From Ignavibacteriales bacterium (GTDB lineage Bacteria; Bacteroidota; Ignavibacteria; Ignavibacteriales; Melioribacteraceae): a stretch of 64,000 nt of DNA. The position numbers and the translations under genes were made by a program. Where the stretch lies: assembly GCA_026390795.1 (NCBI GenBank), contig JAPLFG010000001.1, positions 1 to 64,000 of the forward strand, written 5' to 3'. Of this stretch, positions 7,418-17,368 are shown in pieces. The first letter of the stretch is position 1. Every line of letters begins with the position of its first letter. The notes beneath the pieces are model-generated. The model was not told where the DNA came from. It made no database searches and worked only from the letters and a program-made list of their open reading frames with translations.

Positions 7418-10240
7418 TTGAATCTTAATTCATCGAAGAAAAATAGATTTCTCACCAATATTTTAATGAAACCATTCAATTCAGGCTTCAGTATTTTTAA
7501 AGTAATGCTTGTAGTTCTTGCCTCATTTTCATTAATACCGATAATAATCCTAATATTTCAGTCGATCTCCAGTCTAAATACATCAAAAGAACTATCTAAT
7601 AAATCAATTGAATCTACTTTTAAAGAGCAAACAACTCAAATTTATAAGTCCTATGCACAAAATTTATCTAAAAGAGTCTCAGACTTTTTATACTCATGTG
7701 AATCGGATCTGCAAGATCTTTCAAGTGTAGCCTTTACCCCTAGATCTTTTCAACTCTTCGATAATAATAATTTACGATGGGTTAATCATTTGGACAAGAG
7801 CATACCTCTTTATAAAGAAATTGTGCTGATTGATCAAAACGGGAATGAAAAAATTAAGATTTCCCAAAATGAAATTGTGCCGGATTATTTGCTAAAAAAT
7901 GTACGAGATAAAAATAACACAACTTATTTATCTGAGACATATTTCGATGATGCTAAAAATTTCGCCGGTGATATTTATGTAACTCATCTGACAAGTTGGT
8001 ATATAAGCAGATACGAACAACTTGTGCAAAAAAAATCATTTGATGGAGTTATTAGATTTTGTAAAAAATTAAAAGATAAAGACGGAAAATTTAAGGGAAT
8101 CCTAATGCTGGCATTGAACTATGTTCATATGCTAGACTTTGTTGATTACAACGCAATTTCTGAAGATTCTTTAGTAAAAAGATATAAAATTGGCAGTTAC
8201 AATTATCTTGTTGATGATGAAGGTTGGATTATTGCACATCAAAAATTATGGGATATTAAAGGGCTTAATAAAGATGGCCAGGAAGTAGAAAAATTATCGC
8301 AGTCTACGCCAAGTTGGAAATATGAAATGGGAATTATTCCGATAAATCTATTGCATATGGATTGGAAATTAAGAGATATTAATAATAATGAACCGATGAG
8401 TTCAATACTTGAGCGGGTTCGAAGAGGGGAAACTGCAATCACAACAATGAAGTCCATGGGGGTTTATAATGAGAACGAGGGGATAATCCGAACACGGACG
8501 TACGCACCAATATTTTATTCAAGCGGCCCATATTCAAAATATGGAATTTTTGGAGCAGTTTCTGTCGGAACATCTCTTAAAAAATTTCTTGATAACTCTC
8601 AAACCCTCGCTAAGAATTTAGATGAAATAAATACCAAAACAAAAAAGGAGATGATCTTCATCGCAATCGGTATTTCTATTGGGGTTGTATTTTTTTCCTT
8701 TTTTATAGCAAGATGGATAGCTAAACCATTGACAGCCTTGAGTGTTGCACTTTTAAAAATTGGCAAGGCTGATTATTCTGTTGGCAATATTAATAGTTCC
8801 ATAGAAGAAATAAACATTCTATCGTATGGTGTTAAAAATCTTGCCGATGAATTGGATGTAAAAGATAAAAAAATAAACCAAACTGTAATAGAATTAGAAT
8901 CTGTCAATGCAAAGTTGGCCGAAACAAAAAAAGAACTTTCAGCATATTTGCACCACGAGTTTGAAATTGAAACTGATGTGATATTAGAAGAGAAAATAAA
9001 ATCGTATGAAAAAGAATATCCAATCCTGAAGAAGATTCGAAACGAAAAATTAATAGGAAATAGTCCTCAGTTTTTAAGAGTTCTTAGACAGATTGTCCCA
9101 CAAAGTCAGATGAACCTTCCGATTTGTATTTATGGAGAATCGGGAGTTGGTAAAAGTGCTTTAGCTTTCGTTTTGCATTCTCTCAGTTCTCGTTCTGAAA
9201 AACCATTTCTGACATTTGAAGCTGCTGAATTTTCTGCTGCCGACCCTATGATTGTAATGGGAAAATTATTCGGTTATGGATTTGGGCATGGAATCGCTGG
9301 AATAGATAAAGAAGGTCAAAATGGGATTTTAGAGTCTTGTGAAGGCGGAACATTGTTAATTGATGACGTTGAGGCTTTGCCGCTTGAAACACAAGCTCAA
9401 ATCCTTCGAGTTGTTGACGGATTAAGTTTTCATCCAGCAGCTGGAAAGTCAAGAGAAATCCATTCAGATTTACGATTTTTGTTTGCGACACATATTAATT
9501 TGGAACAATATGTAAAGGAAGGATTATTCAGAAAAGATCTTTTTAGAAGAATTGGCGGTAGTTTCAATAGAATTGAGATTCCTCCTTTGAGGGATCGAAA
9601 GAGTGATATATTGATGATTGCCGAATATTTTCTAAATAGATTTAATCAAAAGAATAATACAGCAATAAATCTTACACAAGTTGTTAAAAACCATCTTTTG
9701 GACCTTGATTATAAGGAAGGCAATATTGGGGAATTAAAAATTCTGATTGAAGTCTCATATGAAAATGCCCGTGTTGAAGGTAATGAATTTATTACAGAAA
9801 AATATTTTCCGATACTTAAGAAGGAAGAAAAAAAAGTTCAGATCGATCGGGTACAACAGATTAACAATGGACTATTCAATCAAGATGAGTTGAGGAAATT
9901 GGAAATTTTGCGAAATAATTTTTTCAGAATGGACATAAGCGAAGAAGAACTGGGATTTAAAAAAGGTTCTCACACTTTATCTCATCATTTGAAAGGAATG
10001 TGCCTTAAAGCATTATGTTCCGCAACATTCGATGTAGGTAATGCAGCACAACTTATTATTGGACCCAATAATAATAATAAGCAGAAACCTGCAATAATTC
10101 AGAAGATCGAAGGATATATCTTAAACGTACGAGAAAAATTTCAAACGGAAAATGAAGCCGCACTCCAAAAAAATCTACCTAAGGAATACCATTCGTATAT
10201 AAAAGAAACCGCACTCCATTTCAAAAACACTACTAGGTGA
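7418..10240 (+). CDS. Membrane Cache-HAMP-AAA+ regulator with altered GAFTGA (940 aa)
   Basis: Domains in order: an N-terminal membrane helix (about 29-50), then an extracytoplasmic Cache-like sensor region (about 50-405). A second membrane helix (410-435) is followed by HAMP and a coiled coil (to about 540). An AAA+ module of the sigma-54 activator type comes next, with Walker A GESGVGKS (573-580), Walker B GGTLLIDDVE (about 642-651) and the arginine-finger segment FRKDLFRR. A Fis-like helix-turn-helix lies at about 840-865 (EEELGFKKG...LSHHLKG). The GAFTGA loop that contacts sigma-54 reads GHGIAG (623-628). Genuine sigma-54 activation is therefore doubtful. The TTG start at 7418 has no good ribosome site, and ATG 7466 (924 aa) is an alternative. 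It lies just before the organophosphate locus on the same strand and may regulate it; that is inference. Confidence 0.8.
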   Translation: MNLNSSKKNRFLTNILMKPFNSGFSIFKVMLVVLASFSLIPIIILIFQSISSLNTSKELSNKSIESTFKEQTTQIYKSYAQNLSKRVSDFLYSCESDLQDLSSVAFTPRSFQLFDNNNLRWVNHLDKSIPLYKEIVLIDQNGNEKIKISQNEIVPDYLLKNVRDKNNTTYLSETYFDDAKNFAGDIYVTHLTSWYISRYEQLVQKKSFDGVIRFCKKLKDKDGKFKGILMLALNYVHMLDFVDYNAISEDSLVKRYKIGSYNYLVDDEGWIIAHQKLWDIKGLNKDGQEVEKLSQSTPSWKYEMGIIPINLLHMDWKLRDINNNEPMSSILERVRRGETAITTMKSMGVYNENEGIIRTRTYAPIFYSSGPYSKYGIFGAVSVGTSLKKFLDNSQTLAKNLDEINTKTKKEMIFIAIGISIGVVFFSFFIARWIAKPLTALSVALLKIGKADYSVGNINSSIEEINILSYGVKNLADELDVKDKKINQTVIELESVNAKLAETKKELSAYLHHEFEIETDVILEEKIKSYEKEYPILKKIRNEKLIGNSPQFLRVLRQIVPQSQMNLPICIYGESGVGKSALAFVLHSLSSRSEKPFLTFEAAEFSAADPMIVMGKLFGYGFGHGIAGIDKEGQNGILESCEGGTLLIDDVEALPLETQAQILRVVDGLSFHPAAGKSREIHSDLRFLFATHINLEQYVKEGLFRKDLFRRIGGSFNRIEIPPLRDRKSDILMIAEYFLNRFNQKNNTAINLTQVVKNHLLDLDYKEGNIGELKILIEVSYENARVEGNEFITEKYFPILKKEEKKVQIDRVQQINNGLFNQDELRKLEILRNNFFRMDISEEELGFKKGSHTLSHHLKGMCLKALCSATFDVGNAAQLIIGPNNNNKQKPAIIQKIEGYILNVREKFQTENEAALQKNLPKEYHSYIKETALHFKNTTR

Positions 10241-10253
10241 GCATCAATTATTC

Positions 10254-10296
10254 CCACTCAACTCCCACAACGCCGTGGGATTCCCCATAATGTGGG
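10254..10296 (+). other. Paired GC-rich mini-hairpins
   Basis: CCCAC...GTGGG (10264-10279) and CCCCATAATGTGGG (10283-10296) form two adjacent short hairpins just after the regulator stop. An unpaired CCCACT sits before them. There is no T-run, so this is not a classic terminator. It could be a leader structure for the phosphoesterase operon. Confidence 0.3.
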
Positions 10297-10508
10297 CATT
10301 GTAAAAAATGAATAGCTTGAAAAATAAACGATTTCAAAGAAATACTTAAAATCTTTTTGGGTATAGTATTTGTTACATATGAAGATAATTACTCTACATT
10401 TTCTGAAGAAATACGGCTATGCAGTTGTTACTATTAAAAGTTTTCGGCTGCTTAGAAAAATAATTTTTCGAACAGGATCTCGTCAAAGACCTAAGGGAAG
10501 CTCAATTT

Positions 10509-12260
10509 ATGGGATTAATGATGTATCTGAAAGTGTTGAGAACTTTACTATTGGTCAGCATTATTTTTACATGTTATTCACAATCTGCCGCTTACGTTTT
10601 ACAAAGAGATAATCAACAACAAGTTCAAAGTGACTCAATCTCCAATCAAATAGTTTGGCAAGATAGATTCGACTCTAATAACCTTTCAGAATGGGAAATT
10701 GTAGATGATATTCCAGGGGCTAATTCAAATTGGCGTATTGAAAAAGGATTTCTAAGTCAAACAACTGAAATAGGATCGAAAAATGAATTATTGGGTACTC
10801 ATATAGTAAACGGTGATAGTAATTGGAAAGACTATATAGTTAGAACAAACTTCATTAATACAGATGACGATTATGTAGGAATTCTCTTCCGGTATCAAAA
10901 CGCAGAAAATTATTACCGCTTCATTTTGTCGTTCAAACAGCAATCGTTACTACTTGATAAACGAGTATCTGGGAAAAATATTGAGATAGAAAAAATAACG
11001 GGGTATGAATTACAATCCTGTAAATATTCTGTAATAATCTGTGCAGAAGAAGACTCTATAAAAGTTTATTTAAATGATCAGTTAGTGTTCCAGGTAAAAG
11101 ATAACCAGTTTGAGAAAGGGAAAATCGGCTTCACTACTATTGCCAATCTTAGTGCATTTTTCGATGATATAATTGTATTTAATCGTTATAATATCGAACC
11201 GCAAAAAAATGAACCGGCAATTATTCGTGGACCTTATTTACAGAGTGTTCTCGCTGATAGTGCGGTTATAAGATGGAATACTAGTTCCAACAATATTTCG
11301 AAAGTGGAATATGGAATAAATCAAGAAGCACAATGGACGGTTAAAGACACCGTGTTAAGAAGTATTCATGAATTAACTCTAAAGAATTTGAATTCGGGGG
11401 CTAAGTACTACTATCGAGTTTTATCAGGTAATTCCAGTACGGATTGGTATTCTTTCAAAACAGCTCCGCTTAAAAACACACCATTCAACTTTATTGTTTA
11501 TGGAGATAATCAACTAAATTTCTTACGCCACAAAGAAATAATTAATCAATTTACGAAGCACGACTTTGATTTTATCGTAAGCTGCGGAGATGTTGTTCAA
11601 CGAGGTCTGCGTAAAGATTGGGACACAGAATTTTTTGAACCCCTTTCGGGAATATTAAAAGAGAAATCATTTTATTCCGCTATTGGTAATCATGAAATGA
11701 ATTCACCGTATTTTTATGAAAATTTCTCATACCCGAATTCTGATCACGAAAACTACTACTCATTCAAATATTCAAATTGCTTTTTCATTTTTATTGATAA
11801 TCCGCGTGCCGCCTATCCTGATAAAACAGTATATACCGATTTTAAAGAGGGGAGCGGACAATTAAAATGGATTGAAGAACAACTCGCTTCAAAAGAAGCA
11901 CAAGAAGCAACCTGGTTATTCGTGGTTGCTCATGTACCCAGTTATGTGTTAGGCTCTCAAGATAGATCTATTGATTGTAAAGAAAATCTTGTTCCGCTGT
12001 TTGAGAAATATAATGTGGATTTCAATTTTGCCGGTCATACTCATGGTTACGAAAGAGGTCTTGTGAATGATGTCAATTACATTGTTACCGCGGGCGGCGG
12101 AGGTGTGATGAGCAAAAAGGAAAAAACTGTACCCAAAAAAATAGACGGTCTTCTGAAAGACTATAATTATTGTTTTGTTTCCGTCAATGGCAATAAGCTC
12201 ACATTTACAGCGTTTGATATTGATGATAATATTCTTGATCAGCTGACGCTGATAAAGTAA
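10509..12260 (+). CDS. Secreted calcineurin-like metallophosphoesterase (583 aa)
   Basis: A signal peptide (about 1-27) is followed by a concanavalin/LamG-type beta-sandwich (about 47-235). A purple-acid-phosphatase N-terminal fibronectin-like domain (about 238-320) precedes the metallophosphoesterase domain. Its metal motifs are visible in order: GDNQ (about 331), GDVVQRG, GNHEMN, AHVPSY and GHTHGYER. The predicted activity is hydrolysis of phosphate mono- or diesters outside the cytoplasm. The sandwich domain may bind a glycan or lipid substrate. An AAGGGAAG ribosome site 8 bases before ATG 10509 fixes the start. It is the first gene of a same-strand run including a TonB receptor, an OPA transporter and a glycerophosphodiesterase. 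The exact substrate is unknown. Confidence 0.85.
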   Translation: MGLMMYLKVLRTLLLVSIIFTCYSQSAAYVLQRDNQQQVQSDSISNQIVWQDRFDSNNLSEWEIVDDIPGANSNWRIEKGFLSQTTEIGSKNELLGTHIVNGDSNWKDYIVRTNFINTDDDYVGILFRYQNAENYYRFILSFKQQSLLLDKRVSGKNIEIEKITGYELQSCKYSVIICAEEDSIKVYLNDQLVFQVKDNQFEKGKIGFTTIANLSAFFDDIIVFNRYNIEPQKNEPAIIRGPYLQSVLADSAVIRWNTSSNNISKVEYGINQEAQWTVKDTVLRSIHELTLKNLNSGAKYYYRVLSGNSSTDWYSFKTAPLKNTPFNFIVYGDNQLNFLRHKEIINQFTKHDFDFIVSCGDVVQRGLRKDWDTEFFEPLSGILKEKSFYSAIGNHEMNSPYFYENFSYPNSDHENYYSFKYSNCFFIFIDNPRAAYPDKTVYTDFKEGSGQLKWIEEQLASKEAQEATWLFVVAHVPSYVLGSQDRSIDCKENLVPLFEKYNVDFNFAGHTHGYERGLVNDVNYIVTAGGGGVMSKKEKTVPKKIDGLLKDYNYCFVSVNGNKLTFTAFDIDDNILDQLTLIK

Positions 12261-12346
12261 TTATTGTGCATTAATAGATTCTAAATACTATAGCAATTAA
12301 TAATCAATGGTGTAATTAAATAATTAACACAAACGAGGAGGAACGG

Positions 12347-15031
12347 ATGTATTCAAATTTTACTTTTAACAAGAAGTGGAATTATTTGAAGGGATTGTGG
12401 ATAGCATTTCTACTGGTCCTAATAATAATTCCTGAAAATCAATTCGCACAAGGAACGGGAAAGATTATGGGCCGTGTAATTGAATCTACTTCAAAATCTT
12501 CATTGCCCAGTGCAAATATTCGTATTGAAGGAACTCAAATTGGAACAGCTGCGGACAAAGAGGGTAGATTTGTTATTTCTGGTGTCCCCGTAGGTCAATA
12601 CAAAATTATTGCGTCGTTTTTAGGCTATGAGAAACAAATAATAAGTGTTAATGTGATTTCTGCCAAGAGTGTGACCGTAGAATTTGAATTGAAAGAGAGT
12701 ATGCAAGAAATGCAGGAAATTTCAGTATATGGGACTTTGACCCGCGGACAGGCAAAATCACTTAATGAACAAAAAGAATCGGTGAATATTAAAAATGTTG
12801 TGTCATCCGAGCAGATCAGCAAGTTTCCGGATAGAAACGCAGCCGAAGCATTGCAGAGAATACCGAGTATTTCAATAACCCATGATCAGGGCGAAGGAGA
12901 AATGGTCCAGATACGTGGAATTCCACAGCAATACAATTCTGTTACACTCAATGGTGTTAGAATTCCGGCACCGACGGGTGCTGCGAGTGATGGAGCCGGA
13001 CGTGGGGTTGGTCTCGATCTTGTCTCTGCAAATATGATGGAACAAATAGTAGTTACTAAAGCATTAACGCCCGAAATCGATGGTGATGCCATTGGCGGAT
13101 CTATTGATTTTATTCTAAAAGATGCTCCTGAAAAACCATTCTATAAATTTGTTTTAAGCGGGGGTCTAAACCAGCAAAAATCAGAATTCAATGCTTGGGG
13201 GCGAAAAGATATTCAAAATTATTCTGCCATATATGGCCAAAGATTTTTTGATAACAAATTTGGTCTTTTAGCTGCTGCAAACTACTATGTCACCAATATA
13301 GGTTCTATACTAAGAGAGTATCGGTTTCTAAACGATCAAACGACTCTTTTACAATATAGTAAATGGACTGATTATGATGTAAAGAGAGACAGATATGGTG
13401 TTAATGTTGCAACAGATTACCAGTTTGACCAAGATAACAGACTGAGATTATCATTTAATTATAACGGGTACGTTGATCAAGAAGTCCGCAGACAAAACGT
13501 AAACAATATTCCTACAAAATCAGAAGAAAGAGAAACAAGAAACAGGACTGAAGATCAGAGGCTTGCCTCTGTTCAACTCGGAGGAGAGCATAATATTGGT
13601 AATATTAAACTTGATTATACGGGATTCTGGATACAATCAAGAGAAAGACTTCCCGATAGAACATATTGGACTTATAATAGAACTAATCCATATACCGGTT
13701 GGTCGAATGATCAATTGATGTTTATCACCGGCTTGGAATCATATCCGGGTTTAGCTCCTGCGAAGGTAACAAGATTACGTCATGATGATTTTCTAACAGT
13801 TGACGGAGATAAAGGTGGAAAATTTAATGTTCAAATTCCATATACATTTCTTGATAAATCCAATATTCTAAAATTGGGTGGCAAAGTAACCGCCAAGACA
13901 AGAAGTATGGAGAGACACAGAGCTAATTTTTCAGTTTTATCAGGACAAACAATTCCAGTTGTCGGCGGGACATTCCCATACGTAAATATAAAGTGGAATG
14001 ATCCCATTGTAAGCACTTTACCTTTTAAACCGGCTGTCGAGGATCCAACATACCCGGCTAATGATTATGATGCAACTGAAACAATAATTGCCGGTTTCGC
14101 TATGTCGAATGTTAAATGGACGGATCAATTATCATCGTTGATTGGTTTCAGATTTGAGAATACAAATACGGGCTACACTTCATATTCAAAACTAAATCAA
14201 GAAAGTTCCTATTCTGATGTTTTACCGTCATTACATTTTACTTATCGTTTTACCGATAATATGAATTTACGGTTAGCCCTAACAACGGGATTAAGCCGAC
14301 CGAATTATACCAATCTTGTTCCGCAATTCATTGTTGATGACAACGCAAAAACGATTTCCAAAAGTAACCCTGAATTAAAACCGGCTCACTCAAAAAGTGT
14401 GGATTTATTATTTGAAAGTTATACAAATAATCTTGGATTGTTAAGTGCCGGTATTTTCTATAAGAGGATTGAGGACTTATTGACTAGTTCAACTACGTCG
14501 GAAACTTATAATGCTGACCTGTATAAAGTAACCCAGCCGATGAACGGCGGTAATGCTGATGTGTACGGTTTTGAGGTTGCATTCAACCAAAGGTTCAGCT
14601 TCATTGATATCGATTTTTTAAAACCATTCGGTATTTATTTCAATTTTACATACACACACTCAAAGGCTAATTTTGAATCAAGAGAAATGCCTTTAACCGG
14701 AAATCCGAAATACATAACAAATCTTGCGCTTTTTTACGATAATCCGGAAATCGGTCTATCGGTTACTGTTACAACTATTGCCCGCGCTCCTCTTCTCAAT
14801 TCTGTTGGGACTAATGAATTAAACGATTTTTGGTTTGCTGAAGAGTTCAGGTTAGATATTTCTGCAAGTCAGAGAATTTTCTCCAACCTCAATTTCTTTG
14901 TTCAGCTAAATAATCTTACAAACCAAAAAGAAGTAGAAAGATATGGAGACCCGACAAAGGATTTCTCCAGATTGGAACAGACATATGAATTTGGTATAAG
15001 TGGAATTGCTGGCTTCCGTTTTGAATTATAA
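12347..15031 (+). CDS. TonB-dependent outer-membrane receptor (894 aa)
   Basis: After a signal peptide ending near residue 35 comes a carboxypeptidase-regulatory-like beta-sandwich (39-120, with GRVIEST...GYEKQ). The plug follows (about 145-265), with FPDRNAAEALQRIPSIS, IRGIPQQYNSVTLNGVRIP and GGSIDF. A 22-strand-type barrel ends in the aromatic-terminal motif GFRFEL. This is the form used by Bacteroidota-like bacteria for energised uptake of large or scarce nutrients. An exceptionally good ribosome site (GAGGAGG) precedes ATG 12347. Its position between a phosphoesterase and organophosphate transporters suggests a phosphorylated or phosphodiester substrate; this is inference. No SusD-like partner is present. 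Confidence 0.93.
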   Translation: MYSNFTFNKKWNYLKGLWIAFLLVLIIIPENQFAQGTGKIMGRVIESTSKSSLPSANIRIEGTQIGTAADKEGRFVISGVPVGQYKIIASFLGYEKQIISVNVISAKSVTVEFELKESMQEMQEISVYGTLTRGQAKSLNEQKESVNIKNVVSSEQISKFPDRNAAEALQRIPSISITHDQGEGEMVQIRGIPQQYNSVTLNGVRIPAPTGAASDGAGRGVGLDLVSANMMEQIVVTKALTPEIDGDAIGGSIDFILKDAPEKPFYKFVLSGGLNQQKSEFNAWGRKDIQNYSAIYGQRFFDNKFGLLAAANYYVTNIGSILREYRFLNDQTTLLQYSKWTDYDVKRDRYGVNVATDYQFDQDNRLRLSFNYNGYVDQEVRRQNVNNIPTKSEERETRNRTEDQRLASVQLGGEHNIGNIKLDYTGFWIQSRERLPDRTYWTYNRTNPYTGWSNDQLMFITGLESYPGLAPAKVTRLRHDDFLTVDGDKGGKFNVQIPYTFLDKSNILKLGGKVTAKTRSMERHRANFSVLSGQTIPVVGGTFPYVNIKWNDPIVSTLPFKPAVEDPTYPANDYDATETIIAGFAMSNVKWTDQLSSLIGFRFENTNTGYTSYSKLNQESSYSDVLPSLHFTYRFTDNMNLRLALTTGLSRPNYTNLVPQFIVDDNAKTISKSNPELKPAHSKSVDLLFESYTNNLGLLSAGIFYKRIEDLLTSSTTSETYNADLYKVTQPMNGGNADVYGFEVAFNQRFSFIDIDFLKPFGIYFNFTYTHSKANFESREMPLTGNPKYITNLALFYDNPEIGLSVTVTTIARAPLLNSVGTNELNDFWFAEEFRLDISASQRIFSNLNFFVQLNNLTNQKEVERYGDPTKDFSRLEQTYEFGISGIAGFRFEL

Positions 15032-15057
15032 TTTTCCTCTCCTCGTACTCTACTCCA

Positions 15058-15085
15058 ATGCAAGAGGCAGAAATGCCTCTTGCAT
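15058..15085 (+). terminator. Perfect 12-bp hairpin with GAAA loop
   Basis: ATGCAAGAGGCA and TGCCTCTTGCAT pair perfectly around a GAAA tetraloop, between the TonB receptor and the OPA transporter. The T-tract after it is weak. It may be a partial terminator or an mRNA-stability hairpin that separates the very highly translated receptor from the downstream genes. Confidence 0.7.
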
Positions 15086-15187
15086 ATTTAAGTGTGTGAG
15101 TGAACGGGTACAAACAGAACTACGAGAGTCATTTTATCTCTAAATAAAGTGTTCAACAATTATATTGTAATTATGCAGAGGTTCGTG

Positions 15188-16531
15188 ATGTTGAATAGAA
15201 TCATTTCGTTCTTTAAAACTGGTCAAGATAAACCTTTACTTGATGATGAAAATCAGATAAAAAAGATATATGAATCAAAGCGATGGAGTGTTTTCATTTC
15301 ATTAATACTTGGTTATGGATTCTTCTATACATGCAGGCTTGGTCTTTCAGTAGCAAAAAAACCGATTTTAGATGCTGGTGTTCTTAATATTTCTGAGATG
15401 GGTATTATAGGTTCAGTGCTATTATATGTCTATGCAGTTGGAAAGTTTGCTAATGGAATGCTGTCTGATCGGGCGAATATAAAACGTTTTATGTCTTTCT
15501 CTCTTTTTATTTCGGCAATTGTGAATATAGTTTTTGGTTTTACAAATCTTTTTGTCGGGTTCGTAATACTATGGGGCATAAATGGATGGTTTCAGTCAAT
15601 CGGCTCGGCGCCAAGTGTTGTTTCAATTTGTCAATGGTATAGTAATAAAGAGAGAGGCACAAGATATGGTATATGGGCGGGTGCTCACAATATCGGCGAG
15701 GGCTTGACGTTTGTTGGTACCGCGTTTTTGGTCAGTACTTTTGGATGGAGAGCCGGGTTCGTTGGTCCCGGCATCATATGTCTTTTTGTTGCTTTTGTTC
15801 TTTATCATACCTTGGCAGATAGACCTCAGACATACGGCTTGCCCCATGTTGCGGATTATAAACAAGATTATTCTGCGGGAAAGCCGATACAAGAAAATGT
15901 CGGAAAACTTCAGAGGATGGTGCTGAAAAATCCTTATGTATGGATTCTCGGATTAAGCAGCGCACTCATGTATGTTACAAGATATGCGATAAATAACTGG
16001 GCAATATTATATTTACAAGAATCAAAAAATTATGAGCTAATGAATTCTAGCTTTATCATGGGTGCATACCCAATCATGGGTTTTATAGGTGCATCATTTT
16101 CTGGTTTTCTTTCTGATAAGCTATTTAACTCTAGAAGAAATATCCCTACGCTATTTTATGGAATTATTCAAACCAGCGGTGTGGTGATGCTTTTTATGGT
16201 TCCACCCGGACATGTCTGGCTCGATACAATAGCTATGGGAATGTTTGGCTTTGGTGTCGGCGGATTAATTGTATTTCTTTCCGGGTTAATAGCTATCGAT
16301 ATTACTCCAAAAGCTACTGCCGGAACAGTAAAAGGTCTTATCGGAATGTTCAGCTACATCGGGGCAGCTACCCAAGATTGGATTAGTGGTTTTCTAATTG
16401 ACAGCACTAAAGTAATGGTGAATAACAAAGCCGTTTACAGTTTTGATAATGCTTTTTACTTTTGGATTGGCGCCTCTGTTGTATCTATGATACTGGCTTT
16501 ATTTGTATGGAATGTAAAACCTCAAGAATAA
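15188..16531 (+). CDS. OPA-family MFS transporter, GlpT/UhpT-like (447 aa)
   Basis: This is a twelve-helix major facilitator of the organophosphate:phosphate antiporter family. The first helix has GYGFFYTCRLGLSVAKKP, which matches the family's N-terminal signature and carries a conserved substrate Arg. The later segment MLSDRANIKRF is the loop 2-3 motif. Such proteins exchange glycerol-3-phosphate, hexose phosphates or phosphoglycerate for inorganic phosphate across the inner membrane. ATG 15188 is chosen because AGAGG sits 6 bases before it. Longer starts exist at 15149 (GTG) and 15173 (ATG). A glycerophosphodiesterase follows 10 bases after the stop, which points to glycerol-3-phosphate as substrate. 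Substrate specificity is inferred from context only. Confidence 0.9.
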   Translation: MLNRIISFFKTGQDKPLLDDENQIKKIYESKRWSVFISLILGYGFFYTCRLGLSVAKKPILDAGVLNISEMGIIGSVLLYVYAVGKFANGMLSDRANIKRFMSFSLFISAIVNIVFGFTNLFVGFVILWGINGWFQSIGSAPSVVSICQWYSNKERGTRYGIWAGAHNIGEGLTFVGTAFLVSTFGWRAGFVGPGIICLFVAFVLYHTLADRPQTYGLPHVADYKQDYSAGKPIQENVGKLQRMVLKNPYVWILGLSSALMYVTRYAINNWAILYLQESKNYELMNSSFIMGAYPIMGFIGASFSGFLSDKLFNSRRNIPTLFYGIIQTSGVVMLFMVPPGHVWLDTIAMGMFGFGVGGLIVFLSGLIAIDITPKATAGTVKGLIGMFSYIGAATQDWISGFLIDSTKVMVNNKAVYSFDNAFYFWIGASVVSMILALFVWNVKPQE

Positions 16532-16541
16532 AGGAATGTAA

Positions 16542-17351
16542 ATGAAAAAGATTATCCAGTTCTTTATTTGCTTTATACTTTTTACCTCAATTGTTAAATC
16601 GCAAGAATTACCCTTAAGAGGAATTTGTGCGCACCGCGGTGCTTCCGAAACTCATCCTGAAAATACGCTTGCCGCAATTACTGAAGCTGTAAATCTAGGT
16701 GCGCATATGATTGAATTCGATGTACGAGCAACTAAAGACAATGAATTAGTAATTATCCACGATGCGACAGTTGATAGAACAACAAATGGAAAGGGGAAAA
16801 TTGATCAGCTAACATTGGCAGAAATTAAATTGCTCGATGCCGGAGGTTGGAAAGACGTTAAATTTAAAGGTGAAAAAATTCCTACTTTCGAAGAAGTATT
16901 ACAAATCATCCCTAAAAATATTTGGATGAATATTCATATAAAGGGGGGTGTCTTAGCGGCAGAGAAAGTTGCACGCATTATTACGGAATCAGGTTGCATC
17001 TTCAATTCTATTATTGCTTGTGGCGATGAAGAAATGAAAGCCGTAAAAATGATTAATCCGAAGATAAAAATATGTTATATGGAAAGAGGAAACTCTACGG
17101 ATGATTATGTGAAAGGGGCGATTGAAGTAAAAGCCAATTCTATTCAGCTTACTGCTGAAGCATTTTCTGATATCACTAATTATGTTAGTACATTAAAAAA
17201 ACACGGAATAAGTGTAAATTATTATTACGCGAAATCTAAAGATGAATTGAAAACATTACTGGAAGCAGGTGTAGATTTCCCTCTAGTTAACGATGTAAAA
17301 GACATGCTTCAAGAGGCGGCCATTTTTGGAATTGAATTGAACAAAAAATGA
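16542..17351 (+). CDS. Secreted glycerophosphodiester phosphodiesterase (269 aa)
   Basis: The protein has an N-terminal signal (to about residue 20) and a GDPD TIM barrel. The diagnostic HRG (His31), HPENT (Glu40), EFDV (58-61) and IHDATVDRTT (catalytic His73) motifs are all present. The enzyme cleaves glycerophosphodiesters such as deacylated phospholipids to glycerol-3-phosphate and an alcohol. The signal peptide places it in the periplasm, where its product could be imported by the OPA transporter encoded just upstream. An AAGGA ribosome site precedes ATG 16542. The length is normal and no key residue is missing. UgpQ/GlpQ-like naming is avoided because orthology cannot be shown here. Confidence 0.93.
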   Translation: MKKIIQFFICFILFTSIVKSQELPLRGICAHRGASETHPENTLAAITEAVNLGAHMIEFDVRATKDNELVIIHDATVDRTTNGKGKIDQLTLAEIKLLDAGGWKDVKFKGEKIPTFEEVLQIIPKNIWMNIHIKGGVLAAEKVARIITESGCIFNSIIACGDEEMKAVKMINPKIKICYMERGNSTDDYVKGAIEVKANSIQLTAEAFSDITNYVSTLKKHGISVNYYYAKSKDELKTLLEAGVDFPLVNDVKDMLQEAAIFGIELNKK

Positions 17352-17368
17352 ATCATTGAGGAAAAACC

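Noticed and set aside
10350-10385. Possible sigma-54 -24/-12 promoter (TTGGGTATAGTATTTGTT)
   Set aside because: GG and TTG are present, but the GC at -12 is missing and the -24 element is poor, so it cannot be supported.
10370-10612. Open frame overlapping the start of the metallophosphoesterase gene
   Set aside because: It conflicts with a well-supported start at 10509 that has a good ribosome site, and it is basic and low-information in character.
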